Shown: positions 41,865 to 52,029 of the stretch, one piece after another
Position numbering within the stretch: position 1 is the stretch's first letter
Layout of the letters: each line of letters opens with the position of its first letter
Source of the DNA: a virus
Direction: 5' to 3' (one strand)
Length of the DNA: 58,567 bases
Virus record (IMG/VR): IMGVR_UViG_3300030331_003634
Span: 1 to 58,567 of that record
Notes under the pieces: generated by a model
Told to the model about the DNA's origin: nothing
Database searches by the model: none
What the model saw: the letters and a program-made list of their open reading frames with translations, nothing else
Made by a program: the position numbers and the translations under genes

Positions 41865-42251
41865 ATGAGTAAATTATTAAACTTTTTAGGTGGTGGTGTT
41901 GTAAAACAGGTTGGAGATGTAATAGATAATCTTAGTACATCTGAGGAAGAGAGATTAGAAGCAAAGCGTAAAATGGAGGAAGTTCTTATGCAGGCTGAAT
42001 CGCAAGCACAAGAACAAGTTACTAGACGATGGGAGGCAGACATGAAGTCTGACAACTGGTTATCTAAGAATATTAGACCTTTGATATGTATATTTTTAAC
42101 TGCAATTTTTGTAGTTTTGTCAGTGTTTGATGGTAATATAGGGGAGTTTGTTATTCAAGAAAGCTACATACCTATATATCAAACATTATTAATAACAGTA
42201 TATGGAGCTTACTTTGCAGGTAGGTCTATAGAAAAAATAAGAAAAAAGTAA
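41865..42251 (+). CDS. Holin (GTA_holin_3TM-like)
   Basis: A 128-residue protein. It starts with an amphipathic segment, then a charged helix (SEEERLEAKRKMEEVL...), the family-like run DNWLSKNIRPLICIFLTAIFV and a second hydrophobic helix (YQTLLITVYGAYFAGRSI). The WLSKNIRPL before the first membrane span is characteristic of the three-span GTA-type holins. It directly follows the endolysin. Confidence 0.78.
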   Translation: MSKLLNFLGGGVVKQVGDVIDNLSTSEEERLEAKRKMEEVLMQAESQAQEQVTRRWEADMKSDNWLSKNIRPLICIFLTAIFVVLSVFDGNIGEFVIQESYIPIYQTLLITVYGAYFAGRSIEKIRKK

Positions 42252-43802
42252 ATGAGTAATTTAAAAGGAAAATCTATATCCTCCACTTATAAGAATCTAT
42301 TACAAACTTCTGTAGAGTTAACAGATGGTAAGTTAAAAGATGTAGAGACAGGTGCTGGTAACATCACTTCATTGAAGGTGTCTACAGATAAAGTTTCTGT
42401 AACTAAATTAGGTGTAGGTACAGGATCATCAACTCCTGATGGTTTACTTCATGTTTTATCAGTTAGTGCAGGGGCAGTAAATGCTAGCTCTTTTGCTAAC
42501 CAGGTAGTTTTAGAAAACTCTTCAGATTCTGGAATGTCTATATTATCTGGCACATCAAATTCTGGTAATATTTATTTTGGAGATGTAAACAAAAACAATG
42601 CAGGTCAGGTATTTTACGACCACTCTAGTGATTCTTTATCTTTTGCTACAAATGGATCTGAAAAAGTTAAAATTGATAAAGATGGAAATCTTAAAGTAAG
42701 TGGTACAGTATCTCAGTCAGATGATAGATTTGAACTTGTAGAGTACTTTGAAAAAGTTCCAAGCTTAGGCATAACAGATGCTCAAGTTAGTCAAGCTACT
42801 GACGCTACAACTGCAGTTACTTTAAATGCTAAATATGGTATAATAACAATGCAGTCAGTTGACTTAGCTGCTACAGATACTGTAGAGTTTACTTTTAATA
42901 ATGCTCACATATACGGAGCAACATCTCAAGTTTTAGTTACTTTACAAGATGGTGGTACTATAGTTGATAACGCTATGGTTAATGTTATCGTACATGATAT
43001 AGCTGATGGTAGTTGTAAAATTAGAGTTGGTACTAATGGTACTGACATTGCAGCTCAAGTATTTAAATTATTTTTTATAGTAGATCCTTACATTATTCCT
43101 AATCAAAACTTTGTTTTAGGAGGAGTTAGTGGTGGTTCTTTACAAGTGTCTTCTGGATCTGGAAGACCTACAAATTTTGCTGGTATTAAACTAGCTACAG
43201 GAACAACTGATAATGATTTTACTGTTTTAACACCTAGAGATGCAGAAACTGAAATGCCATCTGGTCATGATTCTTCTGCTTGGTCTTCTGTTCCTTTCGG
43301 TACAGAAAATAAAATAGAGTTTTCTTGTGGTATATCTACATCAGTAACTATAACTGAAACTGCTATATGGGCTGGGTTAAAATTAACAGAAGTTGGTACT
43401 ATTGCTACAGACGCAGATCAAGCTTATTTTTTATACTCTAGTGATGATGATGCACAAACAGGGACTTTAACAACAAATGGTAATTTACATTTTGTATATA
43501 GTGTAGGTGGAACAGATTTTATAACAAACTTAGGAATAACAGTTACTACCAATACTGTTTATAGGTTAAGAATATCTTTTGATGAAAATAGAAAGATTAG
43601 TGTTTTTGTAAACAATGTTCAATATGGTTTAGTTACCACTGCAACAGCAGGTGGAGGAACTCAGTCAATAAGTACAACAAAATCTTTAGCTATGACTGAC
43701 GACATAGATTTAGTACCTTTTGTTGGTATTCAAACTTTAACTACTGCAAGTAGAGGTATGCAGGTAGGATATGTAAAACTATCTAGAGATTTATTCGAGT
43801 AG
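42252..43802 (+). CDS. Fibre-like virion protein, 516 aa
   Basis: The N-terminal 45 residues (SSTYKNLLQTSVELTDGKL) look like a virion-binding part. From about 55 to 155 it has the PDGLLHVLSVSAG...SDSLSFATNGSEKVKID.DGNLKVSGT pattern found in phage tail-fibre shafts upstream of chaperone domains, but I see no S74 chaperone motif. The C-terminal half (after SGRPTNFAG) looks like a concanavalin-type beta-sandwich. It follows the holin by 0 nt. Confidence 0.6.
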   Translation: MSNLKGKSISSTYKNLLQTSVELTDGKLKDVETGAGNITSLKVSTDKVSVTKLGVGTGSSTPDGLLHVLSVSAGAVNASSFANQVVLENSSDSGMSILSGTSNSGNIYFGDVNKNNAGQVFYDHSSDSLSFATNGSEKVKIDKDGNLKVSGTVSQSDDRFELVEYFEKVPSLGITDAQVSQATDATTAVTLNAKYGIITMQSVDLAATDTVEFTFNNAHIYGATSQVLVTLQDGGTIVDNAMVNVIVHDIADGSCKIRVGTNGTDIAAQVFKLFFIVDPYIIPNQNFVLGGVSGGSLQVSSGSGRPTNFAGIKLATGTTDNDFTVLTPRDAETEMPSGHDSSAWSSVPFGTENKIEFSCGISTSVTITETAIWAGLKLTEVGTIATDADQAYFLYSSDDDAQTGTLTTNGNLHFVYSVGGTDFITNLGITVTTNTVYRLRISFDENRKISVFVNNVQYGLVTTATAGGGTQSISTTKSLAMTDDIDLVPFVGIQTLTTASRGMQVGYVKLSRDLFE

Positions 43803-43834
43803 TAAAATATATAATAAATTTAAATTAAAGAAAA

Positions 43835-44110
43835 ATGGAAGCAATAAATCCTATTATAAGAAAAATAACAATAGGGGACTTAAAGCAAGGACTGACTTAT
43901 CAGGTAGGTCAAAAGATGCTTGGAGGTTCACTAGAAGTCACCGCAATAATTCAAGACGAAGCGGCTTGGTATAAGCATCAACAAGTAGTGTATGATGTGT
44001 ATATAAAAAAAGATGAAGAGGAGTTTTCAAGACCTTGGAAAAGGTTTTTTTCTCAGCCAACAGCAATAGAATACAATACTGCTGTTTTAGATGAGTACGA
44101 AGTAAAGTAA
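43835..44110 (+). CDS. Hypothetical protein, 91 aa
   Basis: It starts MEAINPIIRKITIGDLKQGL and contains YQVGQKMLGGSLEVTAIIQDE, followed by YDVYIKKDEEEF. Predicted strands and short helices. It precedes the GroES-like gene by 18 nt. No family recognised. Confidence 0.6.
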   Translation: MEAINPIIRKITIGDLKQGLTYQVGQKMLGGSLEVTAIIQDEAAWYKHQQVVYDVYIKKDEEEFSRPWKRFFSQPTAIEYNTAVLDEYEVK

Positions 44111-44128
44111 ACTTAAATATAATCAAAA

Positions 44129-44704
44129 ATGAAGCCAATTAAAGACATATACTGGATAGAGGTAGAAAAAGAAACAGAAGATACCATAATGTTAAACGGT
44201 GTAGAATTGTATAGAGATACCTCTTATGATCCTATGAGATTAGCAAGACAATATGGTACGGTGTATAAAACACCAATGCAAGACACTAAAGAAACTGGAA
44301 TACAAGAGGGTGATAAAGTTTGGTTTCACCATTTTGTAGCAACAGATACGAATCATGTCAAGCATGCTGATAAGGATAATATATATCAAGCTTTTGCAGA
44401 GCAGATATACCTTGTTAAAAGAGAAGATGAGTATATTCCTGTAGGGGTATGGAATTTTATGGAGCAAGAAATGAAGGAACCAGAAAAAACTGAGTCTGGT
44501 ATATTTTTAGAAACTTCAGCATCTGAAGTAGAGCTTCATGGAAAGGCAGTTATAATAAATGACTGGATGAAAGATCAGGGAGTTAAAGAAGGCGACAGAG
44601 TTATGTGGAGTGAAAACTCTGAATATGACATGAATATAGATGGACAAAAACTTCTTCGCATGCGTAACTTTGATGTCTTAGCAGTTTATGAAGGAGCAGA
44701 ATAG
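44129..44704 (+). CDS. Co-chaperonin (GroES/gp31-like), two tandem domains
   Basis: A 191-residue protein. The first half reads as a GroES-like barrel (QYGTVYKTP, then GIQEGDKVWFHHFVA and QIYLVKREDEYIPVG). The second half repeats it (TESGIFLE, HGKAVIIN, GVKEGDRVMWSENS, LLRMRNFDVLAVYEG). In T4, gp31 replaces GroES for folding the capsid protein. The gene lies upstream of terminase and capsid genes, which fits such a job with host GroEL. Two fused copies in one chain are uncommon. Confidence 0.7.
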   Translation: MKPIKDIYWIEVEKETEDTIMLNGVELYRDTSYDPMRLARQYGTVYKTPMQDTKETGIQEGDKVWFHHFVATDTNHVKHADKDNIYQAFAEQIYLVKREDEYIPVGVWNFMEQEMKEPEKTESGIFLETSASEVELHGKAVIINDWMKDQGVKEGDRVMWSENSEYDMNIDGQKLLRMRNFDVLAVYEGAE

Positions 44705-44975
44705 AGATTATGCTCTTAAAACTTTAGAGAAGTTAATAGAAGCAAGTAAGGGAGCTGTAGATCTTCTTATAGAAGAGATAGGCAAACCTTTAATAGAAGA
44801 AGATGACGCTAAAAGAAGACAGGCTATAAAAGCAAAAAGAGAATGTTTTGAGGACTGTCAAGAAATTCTTTTAGGAATAAAAAACCTTGAAGATAGAATC
44901 AAGGAAGGAGAATCCTTAATAGAAGAGAAAAAAGATTTTAAAGGATCTTTTGCTGAACGGTATGCAAAAAAGTGA
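44688..44975 (+). CDS. Helical protein upstream of TerL; possible small terminase or accessory
   Basis: A 95-residue all-helical charged protein (ALKTLEKLIEASKGAVDLLIEE... KNLEDRIKEGESLIEE). It overlaps both the co-chaperonin gene (17 nt) and TerL (14 nt). Small terminases often lie just before TerL, but no DNA-binding motif is visible here. Confidence 0.45.
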   Translation: MKEQNRDYALKTLEKLIEASKGAVDLLIEEIGKPLIEEDDAKRRQAIKAKRECFEDCQEILLGIKNLEDRIKEGESLIEEKKDFKGSFAERYAKK

Positions 44976-47043
44976 TACTATATATCTAATAGAGGGCAGT
45001 GAAGGAGAGGTATTAGAGTTTGAAAACTTAAATATAATTTTACCTAAAAAACCTAGATATAAAAAAGATATACTATATCACAACCTACCTAAAAAACAAC
45101 AAAGATGGGTTAGGCAGGATATACCAAAGGGGTTGACAAGAGAGAACGCTACAGATTATGTAGACTATATAGAGGAGGAGTTTAGAAGAAGAAGGGATGG
45201 TTTATGGTTTTACAACAATGGTGTTCCTACTTATATTACTGGATCGCATTATATGTTTATTCAGTGGAGTAAAATAGATGTTGGTTATCCTGATTACAGG
45301 GACGCTAACAGAACGTTCTTTATTTTTTGGGAAGCGTGTAAAAACGATAAGAACTCATACGGTATGTGTTTTCTTAAAAACAGACGTAGTGGTTTTTCTT
45401 ATATGGCTAGTAGTGAGATAGTTAATCAAGCTACTCAAGTTTACGATAGTAATTTTGGTTTACTTTCTAAAACTGGTGCTGATGCTAAAACTATGTTTAC
45501 AGATAAGGTAGTTCGTATATACAGAAACTATCCATTCTTTTTTCAACCTATACAGGATGGTTCTAGTAATCCTCGTGTTGAGCTTGCTTTTAGAGAGCCT
45601 GCAAAAAAGATTACTAAAAACCAAAAGCATATAGAAAAGTCTGAAGCTTTAAATTCTATAATAGATTGGAAAAATACTGCTGATAATAGTTACGATGGTA
45701 TGAAGCTTAAACTTTTAGTACATGATGAAGCTGGTAAGTGGACAGGTCAAAACTCTATAAAGAAAAACTGGAGTGTAACTCAAACGTGTCTTTTATTAGG
45801 TAGAAAAGTGGTTGGTAAATGTATGATGGGTTCTACTGCTAATAAACAACAAGATGGTGGTGCAGAGTTTAAAGATATATTCTATGACTCAGATATGGGA
45901 GAAAAAGATCTTAACGGTAGAACAAAGAGTGGCTTGTACAAATTATTTATACCTGCTTATGATAACCTTGAAGGTTTTATAGATGAGTATGGATATAGTG
46001 TTATAGACACTCCTGATAAGCCAGTTATGGGTATTGACGATATGTATATTGATACTGGTGCTAGAGATTATATACAAAATAGAAGAGATGTTTTAAAAAA
46101 TGATACTACTGCTTTATCTGAATTTAAAAGACAGTTTCCATTTACTGTAGAGGAAGCATTTAGAAATGACACACAAAGTTGTATATTTGATGTCGAAAGG
46201 ATTTATCAGCAGATGGATTATAACGAAGTTAATAATACTCCTACAACAAGAGGAGAGTTTGTTTGGAAAAATGGCGTACAAGACAGCGAAGTTATATGGA
46301 TACCTCACAGAAAAGGTAAATGGGAGATTACTTGGGTTCCAGAGATTCAAAACCAAAATGTTATTACATCTAGGTATAACAAGAAGTTCCCTGGTAAATC
46401 AGATGCTTTGGTTGCAGGATGTGACCCTTATGATCATGATACCACTACGGATGGTAGAAGGTCTGATGCTGCTGCTCATGTATTCCATAAGTTTAGCATG
46501 GCAAGTGATGCGTCTATGCAGTTTGTGTGTGAGTACATTAATAGACCTCCTAAAGCGGAGATATTTTACGAAGACATGATTAAGATGTGTGTGTTTTATG
46601 GATGTCAAATATTAGTAGAGAATAATAAAGTAGGAATACTAAAGTATTTTGAAAACAGAGGATACTATGAGTATTTAATGGATAGACCAGATATGACTCA
46701 CACAGAGTGGAGTAGAGGAAAGCAAAAGACAAAAGGAATACCTGGATCAGGTGCTGCAGTAATAAATGCTCAAGCAGAGGCTATAGCAACATATATATAT
46801 GACCACGTTGGTTATAATGCAGACACAGGAGAGATTGGAAGATGTTTTTTTAACACGCTTTTAGATGATTGGAGTAGATTTGAAATAGATAATAGAACAA
46901 AGTACGATGCTAGTATATCGTCATCATTGGCTTTACTAGCGTCACAGAAATATATAAAACCTAAAAAAGAAATAAAAAAAGCACACCCTATAGTAAAAAA
47001 ATATAATGTTAAGGGGATGTATAGTAAAAGAATTAAGGCATGA
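44962..47043 (+). CDS. terL: Terminase large subunit
   Basis: I choose ATG 44962 (MQKSDTIYLIEGSEGEV, 693 residues) over a TTG at 44950. The ATPase has a Walker A-like RRSGFS at 141-146, and Walker B LLVHDEAG with D255-E256. The nuclease domain starts near VAGCDPYDHD (D488) and continues with FHKFSMASDASMQFVCEY. This is the motor that cuts and packs DNA. The sequence is of the crAss-like or Bacteroidota podovirus type. It overlaps the portal start (ATGA). Confidence 0.9.
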   Translation: MQKSDTIYLIEGSEGEVLEFENLNIILPKKPRYKKDILYHNLPKKQQRWVRQDIPKGLTRENATDYVDYIEEEFRRRRDGLWFYNNGVPTYITGSHYMFIQWSKIDVGYPDYRDANRTFFIFWEACKNDKNSYGMCFLKNRRSGFSYMASSEIVNQATQVYDSNFGLLSKTGADAKTMFTDKVVRIYRNYPFFFQPIQDGSSNPRVELAFREPAKKITKNQKHIEKSEALNSIIDWKNTADNSYDGMKLKLLVHDEAGKWTGQNSIKKNWSVTQTCLLLGRKVVGKCMMGSTANKQQDGGAEFKDIFYDSDMGEKDLNGRTKSGLYKLFIPAYDNLEGFIDEYGYSVIDTPDKPVMGIDDMYIDTGARDYIQNRRDVLKNDTTALSEFKRQFPFTVEEAFRNDTQSCIFDVERIYQQMDYNEVNNTPTTRGEFVWKNGVQDSEVIWIPHRKGKWEITWVPEIQNQNVITSRYNKKFPGKSDALVAGCDPYDHDTTTDGRRSDAAAHVFHKFSMASDASMQFVCEYINRPPKAEIFYEDMIKMCVFYGCQILVENNKVGILKYFENRGYYEYLMDRPDMTHTEWSRGKQKTKGIPGSGAAVINAQAEAIATYIYDHVGYNADTGEIGRCFFNTLLDDWSRFEIDNRTKYDASISSSLALLASQKYIKPKKEIKKAHPIVKKYNVKGMYSKRIKA

Positions 47044-49439
47044 TGTATAATAATACAAAAGATAAGTTAAATGGCTATCCTTCTCCGTTAGCTACGAATG
47101 AAGAGAAAGCTGACATTAAGTATGGTCTTGATTACTTTAAGGCTATGTATTATGATCATAGTAAAAATTCAGATGTCTACCATAGAGATAGAAAGATAAG
47201 GTATTCTAGAAATAGAGCATACGCTGAGGGTAGTCAAGACATAGGAAAGTATAAAGACCTATTAGATGTACAAGGTGATACTGCTTATCTTAATATAGAT
47301 TTTACTCCAGTATCAATAATACCAAAGTTTGTTGACGTTATAGTTAATGGTATGGTTAATCAGGAGTACGATATAAAAGCCAAATCTATAGACCCTATAG
47401 CTGCAGAAGAAAGATTAAATAAAAAGAAGCAGATGTATGCTGACATGATTACCAAAGACTTTGTAGAAGGTCTAGAAGATCAAACTGGTATACCTCTTGC
47501 TCCTAAAGGTTTTGTTGCTAAAAGCTCTGAAGAGATAGATATGTTTATGGCTATAAACTACAAGCAAAATGTAGAGATAGCATTAGAAAAAGCAATAGAA
47601 TATACTTTAGATATAAACGATTACGATGAAGTTAAAAGATTAATGATTCGTGATTTAGTTGTTTTAGGTTTATGCTCTTCTAAAATTGAGCTATCTCCTT
47701 CTAGAGGTGTTACAATTAGACACGTAGATCCTGCTAATCTTATTACTTCATATTCATCAAAGCCTGACTTTAAAAACGTTAGACATGCGGGTGAGATTTA
47801 CTCAATGACTATAGCTGATCTTAAACAGCAAGCTGGAGATCAGTTTAGTGAAGATGATTATCAGAAGATAGCTAAAGAGTATGCAGGTAAGAATAACAAC
47901 CCTATGACTTATGGTGATAGAGCTTACTATGACAATGGTAACGAAACTTATGATTATGATAAGTTTAGTGTTAATGTTTTAGATGCTGAGTTTATTACAA
48001 GTCACTCTTTAAATTACGAGAAGAAAGAAAATAAGTTTGGTGGTTTTTCTGTAAATAAAAAAGCATCTAACTATAAGGCTCCTAAAAACTCAAAAACTAA
48101 AAGAGAGAACATAGGATCTACAGTAAAGGTAGTTTATACTGGTAAGTATATAATAAATACAGATTATATATTTAATTATGGTATGATGGAAAACATGCCT
48201 AGATCTAAATCTAATTTATCAGAAACTAATTTATCATATATTATATATCAACCTAATCTTTATAAGATGAAGAGTAAGTCTTTGGTTGATAGAATGATTC
48301 CTTTTGCTGATCAGATACAATTAGCTCACCTTAAAATACAACATGTTCTTGCTAAGGCTAGACCTAAGGGTGCAGCCTTTGAGATAGGTTCTTTAGAGAA
48401 CGTATCAAAAGGTGATGGTGGTACATTTACTCCTTTAGAGCTTCAAGAAATATACGATCAAACTGGTAATATATACTATAGACGTATAGATGATGAGGGT
48501 AACATGACAGGTGCAGTACCTATTGCTGAGTTAGAAAATGGTATAGGTAGAGATTTTGGAACTTTAATAAATGTTTATAATCATAATCTACAGATGATTC
48601 GTGATGTGACTGGTATTAATGAAGCACGTGATGCTTCTCAGCCATCTAGCGAAGCACTTGTAGGTGTTCAGAAGTTAGCTTTACTAGCATCTAACAACGC
48701 TACAAGAGATATAAATGACGCTTACCTAAATGTTACAAAAAGAACTTCTCAGTGTATATCTATGAGAATGCAAGATCTTTTAAATTATAAGGGTCTACAT
48801 AATATGTATAGTAATGTCATAGGTGACACTGCAATGCACAGCATAGATATGATGAAGAAGATGTCTATACATGAGTTTGGTATAACTCTAGAGGTTGCAC
48901 CTAGTGAAGAGGAAAGACAAATGATGGAGCAAAACATTCAAGTTTCTTTAGCTCAAAAAGAACTTAGACTTGAAGATGCTATAATGATACGTTCTATTAG
49001 AAATATTAAGATGGCTAATCAGATGCTTGTTCTTCGTAGAACTAAATATCAAGAAGAACAGCAAGCTCAAGCAAGACAAGCTTCAGAGCAAAATGCTATG
49101 ATGCAACAACAGTCATCACAGCAGGCTGCACAGTTAAGACAGCAAGAGATGCAGGCTGAAGTTCAAATGGAGCAAGCACGTATTCAAGCTAAGAATCAGG
49201 CAGAGATGCAGTTAAAGCAATTAGAGTTTCAACTAAAAGAACAGTTTGAGCAAGCTCAACATCAACGAAGGTTGAGGGAAATAGAGTTAGGTAATTTAGG
49301 TAAAGAAGGTACTGCTTCCATACAGGGAGAGGTTCGTAAAGATATTCAACAACAGTCTGCTATGAATCAATCTCAACTTATAGAACAGAGAAAAGATCGT
49401 AGAGGCCCTTTAGGTGAAGAGCAAAACATATCTCAATAG
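47040..49439 (+). CDS. Portal protein
   Basis: A 799-residue protein. It has the layout of large podovirus portals: an N-terminal wing region (KFVDVIVNGMVNQEYD), a stem region (DRMIPFADQIQLAHLKIQHVLA, then RDVTGINEARDASQPSSEALVG) and a long Gln-rich coiled C-terminus from about 670 on, as in crAss-like and P22-like portals. The portal forms the ring through which DNA enters. It directly follows terL. Confidence 0.85.
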   Translation: MMYNNTKDKLNGYPSPLATNEEKADIKYGLDYFKAMYYDHSKNSDVYHRDRKIRYSRNRAYAEGSQDIGKYKDLLDVQGDTAYLNIDFTPVSIIPKFVDVIVNGMVNQEYDIKAKSIDPIAAEERLNKKKQMYADMITKDFVEGLEDQTGIPLAPKGFVAKSSEEIDMFMAINYKQNVEIALEKAIEYTLDINDYDEVKRLMIRDLVVLGLCSSKIELSPSRGVTIRHVDPANLITSYSSKPDFKNVRHAGEIYSMTIADLKQQAGDQFSEDDYQKIAKEYAGKNNNPMTYGDRAYYDNGNETYDYDKFSVNVLDAEFITSHSLNYEKKENKFGGFSVNKKASNYKAPKNSKTKRENIGSTVKVVYTGKYIINTDYIFNYGMMENMPRSKSNLSETNLSYIIYQPNLYKMKSKSLVDRMIPFADQIQLAHLKIQHVLAKARPKGAAFEIGSLENVSKGDGGTFTPLELQEIYDQTGNIYYRRIDDEGNMTGAVPIAELENGIGRDFGTLINVYNHNLQMIRDVTGINEARDASQPSSEALVGVQKLALLASNNATRDINDAYLNVTKRTSQCISMRMQDLLNYKGLHNMYSNVIGDTAMHSIDMMKKMSIHEFGITLEVAPSEEERQMMEQNIQVSLAQKELRLEDAIMIRSIRNIKMANQMLVLRRTKYQEEQQAQARQASEQNAMMQQQSSQQAAQLRQQEMQAEVQMEQARIQAKNQAEMQLKQLEFQLKEQFEQAQHQRRLREIELGNLGKEGTASIQGEVRKDIQQQSAMNQSQLIEQRKDRRGPLGEEQNISQ

Positions 49440-49470
49440 TTTGATATTAATATAAAAAAAATTATATTTG
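49440..49470 (+). promoter_or_regulatory. Strong late promoter before scaffold and capsid
   Basis: TTTG (49440-49443), 19-nt spacer, TATATTTG (49463-49470), then CG. This fits the Bacteroidota consensus fully. It lies 29 nt before the ATG at 49500. Confidence 0.85.
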
Positions 49471-49499
49471 CGAAAATAAAATAAATTAAATTTAAGACA

Positions 49500-50573
49500 A
49501 TGGATATAAGAGAAGACTTATTAAGTAAACTTGGTGGAGAGGTTGTTCAACCACAAAACCAACAAAATATTGTAGACTTGACTGGTGATGAAAACCAACC
49601 AGCTGAGTCTCAACCTACAACGCAGGAACCTTCCAACGTTGTAGATTTAACACAAGAGAGTTCTTTAAATACTGAGGAGACTAACGTTGATGAATCTGAA
49701 GTTAGTCAACAGCAAGAGGGTGAGGAAATCAGTGATGACGAAGTTGTCTTACAATACCTTAGCGAAAAGCTTGGGCGAGACCTAACATCATTTGATGATC
49801 TTAACACAACAAGTGAACAAACAGACTATGAAGACTTTGCTAGCGATCAGCTTCGAGTTATCAATGAGTATGTTAAAAACACTGGTCGTACAGTTCAAGA
49901 TTACCTAAACACTCAAACTGTTGATTTATCCAACGTGTCTGATGATGCAGTCTTAAAGGAGTATCTAAGATTAGATAATCCTAATTTAACTGAAGCTGAG
50001 TTAAATGATTACATGGCTACAACATACAAGATGGACAAAGAGGAGTATAACGAGAGACAAATGAACGCTGGTAAGGTCCAGCTCATGAAGGACGCTAAAG
50101 CTGCTAGAGACTACTTTAACGAGGTCAAAGAAGAGTATGCTATGCCTACAGAGTCAGAAGATTTTTCTGTATCCCAAGAGGATAGAGAAGAATGGATCGG
50201 CACTATGAGTGCTGAGGTTGATGACTTGGATGGTATATCATTCGCTATGAACGATCAGGGTGAAGAGTTTGTTTATCAACTTGATGATGACGCAAGGAAT
50301 GAAATCAAGGGGTACAACTCAGACCTAGAAAGCTTCTTTGATCAGTATGTAGACGAAGGTGGTAACTGGGACTTTGACAAGCTCAATACAGATATGTATA
50401 TCTTGAACAATATAGATAAGATTGTTCGAGGTGTCGCTAATCAGTACAGAAGCAAAGGAACAGAAAGCGTAATTAATGAGATTAAGAACCCATCATTTGC
50501 ACAAGACAAGCAAGATGCACCTCAGAAGCAACAGACAACTCTTGAGATGTTAAGAAAACAAATTTTAGGTTAA
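49500..50573 (+). CDS. Scaffold-like acidic protein
   Basis: A 357-residue, very acidic, Gln-rich protein. The first 80 residues are disordered-looking and hold VDLTGDENQ, VVDLTQESS. The rest is helical, with a C-terminal basic helix (QKQQTTLEMLRKQIL). Position between portal and major capsid gene, acidity and helical end fit a capsid scaffold. No protease is evident nearby. Confidence 0.7.
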   Translation: MDIREDLLSKLGGEVVQPQNQQNIVDLTGDENQPAESQPTTQEPSNVVDLTQESSLNTEETNVDESEVSQQQEGEEISDDEVVLQYLSEKLGRDLTSFDDLNTTSEQTDYEDFASDQLRVINEYVKNTGRTVQDYLNTQTVDLSNVSDDAVLKEYLRLDNPNLTEAELNDYMATTYKMDKEEYNERQMNAGKVQLMKDAKAARDYFNEVKEEYAMPTESEDFSVSQEDREEWIGTMSAEVDDLDGISFAMNDQGEEFVYQLDDDARNEIKGYNSDLESFFDQYVDEGGNWDFDKLNTDMYILNNIDKIVRGVANQYRSKGTESVINEIKNPSFAQDKQDAPQKQQTTLEMLRKQILG

Positions 50574-50611
50574 AAAAGAAAATTAATTACTTTATTTAAA
50601 ATTATAAAAAA

Positions 50612-52003
50612 ATGGCAACAGTAAGTTTAGCCTCAGGAATGGTGCCAACACCTTCTAATGTGGCAGTTGCAACTACATCAAACTATGTAGGTACATCAAC
50701 GTTAATTAACGCTGACCGTACAGATGGTATTCCATTACATAAACGTGATGTAGATGAGCAACTAATTAAGCGATACGGTAATCAAGGGATTACTGGATTA
50801 ATGGAATTGTTGGGTAATAAAAAAGAAACAACAAACCAAACTTTTGAACACTATGAAGAAACTTTCCTTCACAATCACTTTACAGGTGTTATTGGCGGTG
50901 GTTCAGGTGTTGTTAATATAGATGACACTTTTGATGACTTAGCTAATGGTAATGGTAGAGTTGCATTAAGAGTAGGAGATTTAGTTTTAGGTGGATCAGG
51001 TTCTATGTACTATGTTTCTGCTGGATCTGGAGATGACTATACTTTAAAAAATCTTTCAGATAATAATACAGCTAGTAATGATGCAGACACAAAGTTTACT
51101 ATTATTGGTAATGCTTATGCTGAAAGAACAGAGCAGCCAGTTGGTATTACACCTCGTGTAGATCAATACCAAAACAAGTGTCAAATTATTAAAGAATCAT
51201 TTACTGTTTCAGGATCTGAAGCTACGAATGTTATTTATGTAAAAGTAAGCAACCAAGAATTTGGTACTGGTTACTTATGGTACTTACAAGGTGAGGCTGA
51301 TACTTACCAAAGATTTATGGACTACTCTGAGCTTGCAATGATTGTGGGTGATGCTGGTGGTGGATCTTTAACTGACGCTTCATCTAACTCTGTTGTAACT
51401 ACAGAAGGTTTATTAAAGTTTATCGAGAACAAAGGTCAAACTATGGATCTTGGTTCTTCAGCAATTACAATGGCTGACTTTGATGCTGCTGTAAAATCTT
51501 TAGATAAACACAGAGGTGCTAAAGAAATGGCTCTTTACGCTGGTATTAACTTATCTTTAGATATTGACGACTTATTAGCTTCACAAGGAGCTTATGCTGC
51601 TGGTGGTGCTAACTATGGTACTTTTGCTAACAGCAAAGACATGGCGTTGAATTTAGGCTTTAATTCTTTCCATCGTGGTGGTTACACTTTCCACAAGAAA
51701 ACTTATGACCTATTTAACCGTCCTGACTTATTAGGTGGTGATGGATTTAAATTCAATGGTTTCGGTATGTGTATCCCTATGGATAATCAAAGAGATCCAC
51801 GATCAGGAGAAAGCATTCCTTCTTTACGTATGCGATACAAAGCTGCGAATGGTTACTCTCGTGAGATGGAGCACTGGTTAACTGGATCTGCGGTTCTACA
51901 AAACAGAACTAACGAGAAAGACGAGTTGCGATCTCACTACCGTACTGAACGTGGTTTTGAAGGATTTGCTCCTAACCGTTTCTTATTGTTCAAAAAATCA
52001 TAA
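50612..52003 (+). CDS. Major capsid protein (HK97-like fold)
   Basis: A 463-residue protein. It starts MATVSLASGMVPTPSN; an N-terminal arm is followed by DEQLIKRYGNQGITGLMELL and later LAMIVGDAGGG, KGQTMDLGSS and RPDLLGGDGFKFNGFGMCIP. Length, gene order after portal and scaffold, and a high usage of Gly/Asn fit a podovirus major capsid protein of crAss-like type. No maturation cleavage site can be read from sequence. Confidence 0.85.
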   Translation: MATVSLASGMVPTPSNVAVATTSNYVGTSTLINADRTDGIPLHKRDVDEQLIKRYGNQGITGLMELLGNKKETTNQTFEHYEETFLHNHFTGVIGGGSGVVNIDDTFDDLANGNGRVALRVGDLVLGGSGSMYYVSAGSGDDYTLKNLSDNNTASNDADTKFTIIGNAYAERTEQPVGITPRVDQYQNKCQIIKESFTVSGSEATNVIYVKVSNQEFGTGYLWYLQGEADTYQRFMDYSELAMIVGDAGGGSLTDASSNSVVTTEGLLKFIENKGQTMDLGSSAITMADFDAAVKSLDKHRGAKEMALYAGINLSLDIDDLLASQGAYAAGGANYGTFANSKDMALNLGFNSFHRGGYTFHKKTYDLFNRPDLLGGDGFKFNGFGMCIPMDNQRDPRSGESIPSLRMRYKAANGYSREMEHWLTGSAVLQNRTNEKDELRSHYRTERGFEGFAPNRFLLFKKS

Positions 52004-52029
52004 TTATTAATATATAAAGACATAAGAAA

